Source: Candidatus Accumulibacter sp. ACC003 (GTDB lineage: Bacteria > Pseudomonadota > Gammaproteobacteria > Burkholderiales > Rhodocyclaceae). From it: a stretch of DNA of 64,000 bases. Both the position numbers and the translations under genes were made by a program. This document shows positions 56,814 through 64,000 of the stretch, one piece after another. The notes under the pieces are model-generated. The model made no database searches, was not told the origin of the DNA, and saw only the letters and a list, made by a program, of their open reading frames with translations. The stretch covers positions 186,001-250,000 of the forward strand of contig NZ_CAJQTX010000006.1 of assembly GCF_907163085.1 (NCBI RefSeq), given 5' to 3'. Position 1 is the stretch's first letter, and every line of letters begins with the position of its first letter.

Positions 56814-58889
56814 TCAAGCGATTGCTGCACTCCGCAAGGCCGGCATAATGCTTTCAACGTCAGCGCCGCGAACTTGCCGCGGCCCCGAACTGACGGCGGC
56901 GTAGGGTGCAAGCTCGTCGCTGCTGAGGCGTCCGACGAGCGGGCCGAGGTCAGAGAAACGCACGTTCTGGTCGATCAGGTAGACGATATAGGTGTGTCGC
57001 AGGGCTGCCGGTGAGACCGCTGCGGCGGCCTCCAGGCCGGCATCCAACGCCGCGCAAGTGACCTGTGAAGTGATCTCGGATGCCGACAGTTGCTGGCCCG
57101 ACGAATTGCAGAGCAGTAGGCTGTCGGGGTCGTCGCCGGCATGTTTTTCGAGTGCCAGCGCCAGCCAGCCGGGAATCGCCAGCGTCCTTGCCCAGGCGCC
57201 ACGCACGCTCAGGCGCAAGCGCGCCCGGTCGACATCCTTGACAGCCAGCTCCCTGAGTTCATCTACCGTCAGCCCGAGAAGCAGAATCGCGCACAGCAGA
57301 CGCGCCTCGCCATCGGCGGCAGCGAGCAGTGCCGCCACCTCGTCCGGAGTCAGTTCGCGGGCGACGCTCGCCGCAGCGGCCAGTTGCGGAAGGTCACGGT
57401 AAGCGGCGTCGTAGCTCACTCCGGGCAGCGCTCGCGGCGCTTCGACGTTCAGGGCCGGCGTCAGCATCGGCTGCGAGACGACGATCGTGGTCGCCCCGGG
57501 CGCTGGCGGTGCTGGCGAACGATTGAACAGTTCGACGAACCACATGGCCAGCAATCCGAGCAAAAAGGACGCCGCCAGGTTGATCAGGGCATCGCGCAGA
57601 TAGTCGGGGCGCCACGCTTTCTCGGGCACCGTAGCGGCCTCGATCAGCGTCAGTGCTGGCCGCCGTGACTGTTCGGTCGCTTCGAGCTTGGCCAGGCGTT
57701 CGCTGGCGTTGCGTCGCGCGCCTTCGAGGCGAACCAGATCGTCTTCCATCGCCTTGGCTTCCTGGAAGTTCCCTGCAGCGATTTGTGCTGCCCGCCGTTG
57801 CTCGTCGATCTGGCCGCGCAAGCGCTCGACCGTAGCACGAGCGCCGGCCGCGTCTTCTTCGGCGGCCGCCAATACCGCCTGCTGGCTGGCTGAGCGGCTG
57901 CTCAGCAACTGTTGCTCGAGTTCGCTCAGGCGGGCGCGTAGCGCTCGCGCCGTCGGGTCCATGGCCATGAACTGAGGCGTATAGCTACGTTCCATATCAC
58001 GCAGTTGCTCGCGGGTCAGCGAAACGCGGTTTTCTATCGAGGCCAGCGTCGGGTTGTCCTTGGCAAGAACCGGACTGCGGCCGGAACCTGCCGATTCGCG
58101 CAGCGTGCGCAGCCGAGCATCGGCTTTTGCGGAATCCTCGTTGGCCTTGTTGAGCGACTCGGAGAGTCCCTTGATCCGCGCCAGCACGTGATTTTCACTA
58201 CGCTCCGACGAGACGACGCCGCTCTTTTCGCGGAAGGCGGCCAATTGCGCGCGTTTTTCGGCCATGCTGCCGGCGAGTCGCTCGACTTCGTCGCGTAGAT
58301 TGACGGCGGCTTCTGCGGAGGCATTGCCGTGCGTCGTCAATGATTGGTCGTGATACGTTTCGATCAACGTATTGAGGCTCTTCGCCAGCCATTGCGGCGA
58401 AGCGCCGATGGCCTGCAATTCGACGATATCGGTCCCCGGGATCGACGTCGCGGTGACCGCGTTCTGTAGCGCAAGGCTGGCGTCGCCGCCAGCGAAGGCG
58501 TCGCTGTGACCCTCGCTGCGCAAGCGGCGAGCGACCTCGTCGAAAAGCGGGCGGCTGGTCAGGACCTGTGCTTGCGTGAGCACGTCGATCGGCTGTGCGG
58601 GTCGCAGTTCCGCACTCGAACCAGTGCTGCTCGTGACCGTCTGGGCCGCCACCGCGCCGGCTGAAATTTGCACGCGTGCAGTCGCCCGGTATTCGGGCGA
58701 ACGGAGCAGGTTCCAGGCGAGTCCGGGCAGCAAGCTCAGCGCGAAGACGATCAGGAATACGCGCAGTCGCCGCCGATTGACGCGCTGGGCCGTCGCGGCC
58801 GGATCGCCGTAGGGTGGCGAATCGCTGCTGAACTGGTCGCCGAGGGGTGGGATCGAGAACTTGGAGAATTTGGAGAATTTGGAGAACAT
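56814..58889 (-). CDS. Wzz/GumC-type polysaccharide co-polymerase fused to a tyrosine-recombinase-like domain
   Basis: This 691-residue protein starts MFSKFSKFSKFSIPPLG, an FSK repeat encoded by 9-bp tandem repeats. TM1 is about residues 43-62. A Wzz-like periplasmic domain follows (YRATARVQISAG, IDVLTQAQVLTSRPL), then a long coiled coil (about 195-405) and TM2 (about 436-455, after VPEKAWRPDYLRDA). Up to there it is a chain-length regulator of exopolysaccharide or O-antigen. From about residue 512 the cytoplasmic tail (LTPDEVAALLAAADGEARLL, LLGLTVDELRELAVKDVD, SPAALRHTYIVYLIDQNV, LVGRLSSDELAPYA) follows the phage-integrase fold. Catalytic residues are largely lost: box I Arg is Thr541 and the box II His is Ala; Arg631 and Tyr663 remain. 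The tail may bind a partner or DNA. Confidence 0.85.
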   Translation of the reverse strand: MFSKFSKFSKFSIPPLGDQFSSDSPPYGDPAATAQRVNRRRLRVFLIVFALSLLPGLAWNLLRSPEYRATARVQISAGAVAAQTVTSSTGSSAELRPAQPIDVLTQAQVLTSRPLFDEVARRLRSEGHSDAFAGGDASLALQNAVTATSIPGTDIVELQAIGASPQWLAKSLNTLIETYHDQSLTTHGNASAEAAVNLRDEVERLAGSMAEKRAQLAAFREKSGVVSSERSENHVLARIKGLSESLNKANEDSAKADARLRTLRESAGSGRSPVLAKDNPTLASIENRVSLTREQLRDMERSYTPQFMAMDPTARALRARLSELEQQLLSSRSASQQAVLAAAEEDAAGARATVERLRGQIDEQRRAAQIAAGNFQEAKAMEDDLVRLEGARRNASERLAKLEATEQSRRPALTLIEAATVPEKAWRPDYLRDALINLAASFLLGLLAMWFVELFNRSPAPPAPGATTIVVSQPMLTPALNVEAPRALPGVSYDAAYRDLPQLAAAASVARELTPDEVAALLAAADGEARLLCAILLLGLTVDELRELAVKDVDRARLRLSVRGAWARTLAIPGWLALALEKHAGDDPDSLLLCNSSGQQLSASEITSQVTCAALDAGLEAAAAVSPAALRHTYIVYLIDQNVRFSDLGPLVGRLSSDELAPYAAVSSGPRQVRGADVESIMPALRSAAIA

Positions 58890-59327
58890 GAAAGTGCGCC
58901 TTTCCAACACGTTCGATCGGTCTCGCCAGGTGCGAAGCCGATTGCCCGCAGCCGTCGACCGGGGTGCCGACACGCGCATTCTAATCGCCTGTATCGCGCG
59001 GCGCTGCTTTCCTTCGGCGCCGTGCTGCAGGCCTTCGTCAGGCGCGAGTCGAGCGAGCTGACGTGTTTCGCCTTCGCCAGGCGGCGCGGGGGAAACACCG
59101 GAGCGTATGGCCAATGCGGTGGACGGATCGATCGATCAAAAAGATGGAGCGATCGACCCCACGATGGAAGCTTCCACCGCCAGGGTCGAGCTTTCGCAGA
59201 AGCCGCCTGGCCAGCGCTCCGCCGCGTCACACCGTTGAGCCGCGTGCTCAGAGCACCGTCACTGCGAGGAGCGTAGCGACGCGGCAGTCCAGTCGTTCCC
59301 GCCGGCGCCGCCGTCTTGCTGCGCGCC
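58890..59327. other. Intergenic region, 438 bp, with a dispersed-repeat-like palindrome
   Basis: No gene is supported. Upstream of the Wzz-type gene (minus strand) a purine-rich ggaaagg lies before ATG 58889. The right part contains a palindrome-like repeat at 59258-59294. No clear promoter or terminator was found. Confidence 0.45.
59258..59294. repeat. REP-like palindromic repeat
   Basis: The stretch begins gtcactgcgaggagcgtagc and ends gcggcagtccagt. It has the form of a widespread bacterial intergenic repeat (attgcgaggagcg...gcgacg...gcaat-type). The outer parts actgc and gcagt are complementary. It lies between divergently placed or non-coding ends, as such repeats do. Only one copy was seen in the window. 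Confidence 0.5.
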
Positions 59328-60239
59328 TTACTGCGCTCGCCTGGCGAGCGCTTGTTTGCCAGCCGCGGCCAGTGGCGCGATCTGGACGGCGACGATACAC
59401 AGCAGAATCAGCGTGCAACCGGCGATGCCCTGGGTGTTCAGGCGATCGCCCATCAGCAGGAAGCCGAACAGCGCGGCGAAGACCGTCTCGGCCGAGAGAA
59501 TGATCGCCGCGTCGGCGGCTTGCGCGTAACGTTGCGCGACCACCTGCGCGGTGTAGGCGATGCCTACCGACACCAGGCCGGCATAGGCAATCGGTAGCGC
59601 CGCCTGGCGAATCCCGGCGAGCGTGATGGTTTCGGTGAACGCCGCCGACAGCAGGCTGAGCAGCGCGCAGACCAGGAACTGTCCGCAGGCGATGAGGAGC
59701 GGCGCGCGCAGGCGTTCGGCGATGCGTCCGACAAAAATGACGTGCAAGGCCCAGAAGACGCTGCTGGCGATTACCCACAGGTCGCCGACGACCAGCTCCA
59801 GGCCCTGCGCGCCGGAGAGCAGCCAGGTGCCGGCAAGGCAGCCGAGCGACGTCGGCCACACCGACCAGTGCGCGCGGCTGCCGAGCAGCAGCCACGCCAA
59901 CAGCGGCACCAGCGGCACGTAGAGCGCGGTCAGAAAGCCGGCGTTGGTGACCGTCGTGCTGACGATGCCGATCTGCTGGAAAGCGGCGCCGAGCAGCAGC
60001 AGAACGCCGAGGCCGCCGATTCCGACGAAGTCGGCAGGCGTCGGTTGCGCCCTCTGAACGGCCAGCAGGCGCCACTCGCGCCACGCCAGCGGCGCGACGA
60101 CGGCGCTACCGAGGACGAAGCGGATGCCGGTGAAACTCAGCGGTCCGACGCCGGCCATGCCTTCGGCCTGGGCGACAAAAGCCGAACCCCAGACCAGGGC
60201 GACGGCGAGCAGCAGCAGGTTGGCCTGAGCGCGACTCAA
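59328..60239 (-). CDS. EamA/DMT-superfamily permease
   Basis: This 303-residue membrane protein has ten predicted spans in two EamA halves. The first half starts LLLLAVALVWGSAFVAQAEG and includes SFTGIRFVLGSAVVAPLAWR. The second starts LELVVGDLWVIASSVFWALH and includes AAIILSAETVFAALFGFLLM. It would export metabolites such as amino acids or drugs; the substrate cannot be inferred. ATG 60239 fits the family start. It is followed, on the minus strand, by the Wzz-type gene after a gap of 438 bases, so it is not in the same operon. Confidence 0.9.
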   Translation of the reverse strand: MSRAQANLLLLAVALVWGSAFVAQAEGMAGVGPLSFTGIRFVLGSAVVAPLAWREWRLLAVQRAQPTPADFVGIGGLGVLLLLGAAFQQIGIVSTTVTNAGFLTALYVPLVPLLAWLLLGSRAHWSVWPTSLGCLAGTWLLSGAQGLELVVGDLWVIASSVFWALHVIFVGRIAERLRAPLLIACGQFLVCALLSLLSAAFTETITLAGIRQAALPIAYAGLVSVGIAYTAQVVAQRYAQAADAAIILSAETVFAALFGFLLMGDRLNTQGIAGCTLILLCIVAVQIAPLAAAGKQALARRAQ

Positions 60240-60328
60240 GGGGGCGGCTCCGTCGAAAAGGCCGCCAGTTTAATGTAAAAGTCGCGCCGGCGACTCACGA
60301 GTCGCCCTTCTCCGCCGCTGCGCCGGCC

Positions 60329-60820
60329 TTATAGTCCCAGTGTTGTCGCGCTGAGTGCTTCGCCGCCTTCGCCGACGATCTCGTCGAAGCGCTGGCGCAG
60401 CGGCGCGCACTCGCCGCTATCGTCAATGATCAGCCGCGATCGTGCCTGATCGTGGTCGAAACGGACCAGCGCGTGCCGGCCATCGGCGATCAGCAGCGAG
60501 TCGGCGAGCGTCGCCAAATGCGCCGGCGCATGGATGATCGTCAGCGTTGGCGCATGGCTGCTCAGCAGCTTCATCAACTGCGGACTGTACTGCCGAACAA
60601 AATCGGTCTTCTGGACGACGATCGTCAAGCGCCTGCTCAAGCGCTTGTCGTCCGGCCGCAAAGTCAGCAGGCGGCGCAGCGCCGCGATGCGCTCGGGTCG
60701 TTCGAGCTTGAGTGTCGTCAGGTCTTCGTCGAAGATCTGCAGGGTGCCTGGTGCGAGGTCGAGGATTTCCTGTACGGCGCTGTCGTATTCGCTCCAGGTG
60801 GTGATCAGCCGACTGCTCAT
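60329..60820 (-). CDS. Conserved-looking protein of unknown function
   Basis: This 163-residue protein starts SSRLITTWSEYDSAVQEILD at ATG 60820, with sequence open but unconserved upstream. It contains LQIFDEDLTTLKLERPERIA, LTIVVQKTDFVRQYSPQLMK and ADSLLIADGRHALVRFDHDQ. The pattern of strands and helices recalls a half phospholipase-D-like fold without the HKD motif, which is only a guess. It has no signal peptide or membrane span. Neighbours are an EamA permease (same strand) and the CheB-CheR gene (opposite strand). Confidence 0.65.
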   Translation of the reverse strand: MSSRLITTWSEYDSAVQEILDLAPGTLQIFDEDLTTLKLERPERIAALRRLLTLRPDDKRLSRRLTIVVQKTDFVRQYSPQLMKLLSSHAPTLTIIHAPAHLATLADSLLIADGRHALVRFDHDQARSRLIIDDSGECAPLRQRFDEIVGEGGEALSATTLGL

Positions 60821-61198
60821 CAGCAAACTCCGCTTTATGTGAAAGTCGCCCAGGCGACCGACGAATTTCCCTTCGCCCGACGGCATGCGCGCGGCGCACG
60901 GCACGTGACAACGGTGAATTCAGCGTGCATCATCGGCGCGGGCGAATCGTTACGAGCGTTGGCTGCCGGCAAAGATAGCAGGCTTGCCCAGCAGCAGGCA
61001 AGCCGTCGGCAGCGCTCCAGAACCGGCGCTACCAATTCACCGCGCTGGCACCGACGTGCGCCGAAAAATCATCCACGGCAGACCGGCGTTGCCGGCCGGC
61101 GGTTGCCGGCATGGCGTCGGCGTAGGAGAAATGAGCGAAATCTCGGATACTCGCAGTATCGACGGAGATGCCGCCAGTGGCTTGCCGCGAGAGGACGC
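60821..61198. other. Divergent intergenic region, 378 bp
   Basis: The gap lies between the unknown minus-strand gene and the plus-strand CheB-CheR gene. No gene is supported. It should hold the promoters of both, but no clear -35/-10 pair was found. Confidence 0.4.
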
Positions 61199-64000
61199 AT
61201 GAAGACCAGTAAATCGACACGCAGCAGTCCGGGCACGTCTTTGCCGGCGCCAGACGGCGCCGCGGAGTCAAGCGTCACCGACACGTCTTTTCCGGTCGTC
61301 GGCGTCGGCGCATCGGCCGGCGGGCTGGCCGCGTTTGAGGCTTTCTTTTCCGGCATGCCGACCGACAGCGATCCGGGAATGGCCTTTGTCCTGGTGCAGC
61401 ACCTGGCGCCGGACCACAAGAGCCTTCTCGCCGACCTGATCCAGCGCTACACGCGCATGCAGGTCTTTGAGGTCGAGGACGGCATGCCGGTGCGCGTCAA
61501 CTGCGCCTACACCATCCCGCCAAGTCGCCACATGGCTTTTCTGAATGGTCGCCTGCAACTGCTGGAGCAGCCGGAGCCGCGTGGTCAGCGCCTGCCGATC
61601 GACTTCTTCTTTCGCTCGCTCGCCGACAGTCAGCACGAGCGCGCCATTGCTATCGTCCTCTCGGGTACCGGTAGCGATGGCACCCTGGGTATCCGCGCCG
61701 TCAAGGGCGCGGGCGGCATGGTCATGGCCCAGACGCCCGAGTCCACCGAGTTCGACGGCATGCCGCGCAGCGCCATCGCCACCGGCCTGGTCGATTGGCA
61801 GCTGACACCGGCGGCAATGCCCGCACAGCTGATCGCCTACGTGACGCACGCCTTTGGCAAGCTGTCGCGCTACGCCAGCAATCCGCACCCCAAGGTCGAC
61901 GGTGCGCTGATGAAGATCTTCATCCTCTTGCGAGCGCAGACCGGCCACGATTTTTCGCACTACAAGCCGAGCAGCATCCACCGCCGCATCCAGCGCCGGA
62001 TGCACGTGCACCAGATCGAGGCGCTCGACGGCTACGTCCGCTTTCTCCAACAAACCCCGGGCGAGGTCGAGGAGCTGTTTCAGGACCTGCTGATTGGCGT
62101 TACCAATTTCTTCCGCGACCCGGACGCTTTCCAGTTCCTTGACGAGCAGATCATCGGCAAGCTCTTTGCCAGCCGACCGGCGGACAGCGTGCTGCGCGTC
62201 TGGGTGGTGGGATGTTCGACCGGCGAGGAAGCGTATTCGCTGGCGATCCTGCTGCAAGAACACATGGCGGCGCTCAAACAGTGCTACGCGGTGCAGATCT
62301 TCGCCACCGACATCGATCGCCGGGCGATCGCCAACGCGCGTGCCGGCGTCTATCCGGCCGGCATCGCGGCCGACGTCTCGCCGCAGCGCCTGGCGCGCTT
62401 TTTCACCAAAGAGCCGGGCGGCGCGTATCGGATTCACAAGAGTATTCGCGACCTGCTGATTTTTTCCGAGCAGGACGTCGCCAAAGACCCGCCGTTTTCC
62501 CGACTCGACCTCATTACCTGCCGCAACCTCTTGATCTATCTCGACGCCGAGCTGCAAAGGAAACTGCTGCCGATGTTCCACTACGCGCTACGGCCGGGCG
62601 GCGTGCTGTTCCTCGGCAGCTCCGAAAGCGTCGGCGACGCGACCAGTCTGTTCACCGTTGTCGACCGCAAGGCGAAGCTGTTCCAGCGCCGGGACGACGT
62701 CAGCGGCGTGCAACATGCGTCCTTGAGCGGCTTGCTGCCGCCGAGTGGGCTACCGCGCGTCGGCGCAAAGAACGTATTCCCCGAGAAACGGCCTTTGCGC
62801 GAGCTGACCGAACAGGCGCTGCTGCAGCAGCTGGCGCTGGCCGCCGCGCTGGTCAACGCGCAGGGCGATGTCTTCTATCTGCACGGTCGCAGTGGCGCCT
62901 ACCTGGAGCCGGCGCCGGGCGAGGCGGGTATCAACAACATCGTCAAGATGGCACGCGAGGGCTTGCGACTCGAACTCGCGACGGCGCTGCACCGGGCGAG
63001 TTGCCGCCACGAGAGCGTCCGCGTCGATGGCCTGCGCGTCAAGAGCAGCGGTCACGTGGCGCGCGTCAACCTGCGCATCCAGCCGCTGGCGAACGACGGC
63101 GCGGCGCCATCGGCGTTGCCGATGTACCTGGTCATTCTCGAAGAGGCGCCCGGCGCTGATCCTGAAGCGCCGGCACTCGCCTCACTCGCCAACGGTGAAC
63201 TCGCCGCCGCCAGGGGTGGCGCGGTTGACGGCGACGCGCGGCTGGCGGCGGTCACCGAAGAACTGCGTGCACGCGACGAATACCTGCAGAGTGCGCACGA
63301 GGAACTCGAGACGGCGAACGAGGAACTCAAATCGTCGATCGAGGAAATGCAGTCGGTTAACGAAGAGCTGCAATCGACCAACGAGGAGTTGGAGACGTCC
63401 AAGGAGGAGTTGCAGTCGGTCAACGAAGAACTGGCGACGGTCAACACCGAGTTGCAGACCAAGGTCGCCGATTTGTCGCAGGCCAACAACGACATGAACA
63501 ACCTGCTGGCCGGCACCGGCATCGCGACGGTCTTCGTGGACCATCAGTTGCGCATCCTGCGCTTTACCCCGACGGCGGCGCAGATCATCAACCTGATCCA
63601 GAGTGACGTCGGGCGGCCGGTGGGACACATCGTCACCGACCTGATCAGCGGCGACGATCACCTGGTCGCCGACCTGCACGCGGTGCTCGACACGCTGGAG
63701 CCGAAAGAGGCGCAAGTGCAGACCAGGGCTGGCCAGTGGTACCTGTTGCGCATCCGGCCTTATCGCACGCTGGACAACGTCATCGAGGGTGCGGTGATCA
63801 CTTTTGTCGACATCACCGAGATCAAGCGCATCGAGGATGTGCTCGAGCAGGCCAGCACGGAACTCCGTCTGGCGGTCGTCGTGCGCGATGCCTTCGATGC
63901 CATCACCATGCAGGATCTGACCGGCCGAATCCGCGCCTGGAACCCGGCGGCGGTGCGGATGTACGGCTGGAGTGAAGCCGAAGCGTTGCTGCTGAACGTC
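61199..64000 (+). CDS. CheB-CheR-PAS fusion protein (partial, continues past the window)
   Basis: At least 934 residues are visible with no stop by the window end. Domain order: CheB methylesterase (about residues 30-215) with catalytic Ser39 in VGASAGG, His in VQHLAPDHKSLL and Asp in LSGTGSDGTLGIRAVKG; CheR methyltransferase (about 235-500) with IHRRIQRRMHV, NFFRDPDAFQF, VWVVGCSTGEEAYSLAI and FATDIDRRAIANARAG; a Glu-rich coiled coil (about 690-765) with NEELQSTNEELETSKEELQS; and PAS domains (about 775-880, and a second starting near 895, ITMQDLTGRIRAWNP). The CheB part lacks a receiver. Such proteins usually end in histidine-kinase or GGDEF/EAL output. The target is unknown. ATG 61199 follows gagagga. 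A broken relative lies at 37876. Confidence 0.92.
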   Translation, partial: MKTSKSTRSSPGTSLPAPDGAAESSVTDTSFPVVGVGASAGGLAAFEAFFSGMPTDSDPGMAFVLVQHLAPDHKSLLADLIQRYTRMQVFEVEDGMPVRVNCAYTIPPSRHMAFLNGRLQLLEQPEPRGQRLPIDFFFRSLADSQHERAIAIVLSGTGSDGTLGIRAVKGAGGMVMAQTPESTEFDGMPRSAIATGLVDWQLTPAAMPAQLIAYVTHAFGKLSRYASNPHPKVDGALMKIFILLRAQTGHDFSHYKPSSIHRRIQRRMHVHQIEALDGYVRFLQQTPGEVEELFQDLLIGVTNFFRDPDAFQFLDEQIIGKLFASRPADSVLRVWVVGCSTGEEAYSLAILLQEHMAALKQCYAVQIFATDIDRRAIANARAGVYPAGIAADVSPQRLARFFTKEPGGAYRIHKSIRDLLIFSEQDVAKDPPFSRLDLITCRNLLIYLDAELQRKLLPMFHYALRPGGVLFLGSSESVGDATSLFTVVDRKAKLFQRRDDVSGVQHASLSGLLPPSGLPRVGAKNVFPEKRPLRELTEQALLQQLALAAALVNAQGDVFYLHGRSGAYLEPAPGEAGINNIVKMAREGLRLELATALHRASCRHESVRVDGLRVKSSGHVARVNLRIQPLANDGAAPSALPMYLVILEEAPGADPEAPALASLANGELAAARGGAVDGDARLAAVTEELRARDEYLQSAHEELETANEELKSSIEEMQSVNEELQSTNEELETSKEELQSVNEELATVNTELQTKVADLSQANNDMNNLLAGTGIATVFVDHQLRILRFTPTAAQIINLIQSDVGRPVGHIVTDLISGDDHLVADLHAVLDTLEPKEAQVQTRAGQWYLLRIRPYRTLDNVIEGAVITFVDITEIKRIEDVLEQASTELRLAVVVRDAFDAITMQDLTGRIRAWNPAAVRMYGWSEAEALLLNV

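Overview
The window is GC-rich, densely coding DNA from a Gram-negative bacterium. The run pilW-rodZ-ispG-hisS-yfgM-bamB-der (29.3-37.0 kb) and the protein sequences fit a betaproteobacterium. Two TRAP transporters, a Pit phosphate transporter with its DUF47 partner, a CYTH-CHAD protein and many insertion-sequence scars suggest a Rhodocyclaceae member, perhaps Candidatus Accumulibacter. That placement is inference, not proof. No rRNA, tRNA or CRISPR array was found.

Layout. 0-1.5 kb: end of a histidine kinase and an NtrC-type regulator split over reading frames. 2.2-6.4 kb: a phosphate/polyphosphate-flavoured stretch (CYTH-CHAD, DUF47, Pit). 6.6-7.4 kb: a decayed transposase. 7.9-10.2 kb: a SulP-STAS-cNMP fusion transporter. 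10.9-15.7 kb: TRAP operon 1, with an ISAs1-type element inserted between dctP and dctQ. 15.9-19.2 kb: an alkA-type DNA glycosylase gene cut in two by an IS66-type element that carries a second gene of the DUF4338/DruA family. 19.3-21.6 kb: accA and tilS. 21.7-27.6 kb: a two-component system divergent from TRAP operon 2. 27.8-37.7 kb: housekeeping genes ndk, rlmN, pilW, rodZ, ispG, hisS, yfgM, bamB, der and a low-molecular-weight phosphatase. 37.9-43.4 kb, minus strand: a CheR-like pseudogene, phosphomannomutase/phosphoglucomutase, a YheT-type hydrolase, an NTF2-like protein, a heptosyltransferase, a small zinc-finger protein and ilvE. 43.5-47.0 kb: Nudix hydrolase, exported protein, mnmA, MFS transporter. 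47.1-49.4 kb: tex. 49.9-56.7 kb: an AT-rich orphan gene, a DUF1330-like protein, and a FadL/DUF3604/PPIase/HupE cluster. 56.8-60.8 kb, minus strand: a Wzz-type polysaccharide co-polymerase fused to a recombinase-like domain, an EamA permease and an unknown protein. 61.2 kb to the end: a large CheB-CheR-PAS protein that runs off the window.

The most unusual items are the IS66-type element that pairs its transposase with a DruA-family gene by a GTGA stop/start overlap, and the Wzz protein with a C-terminal tyrosine-recombinase-like domain that lacks most catalytic residues. Both complete insertions have exact 8-bp target duplications, so the pre-insertion sequence of the alkA-type gene and of the dctQ start can be read directly.
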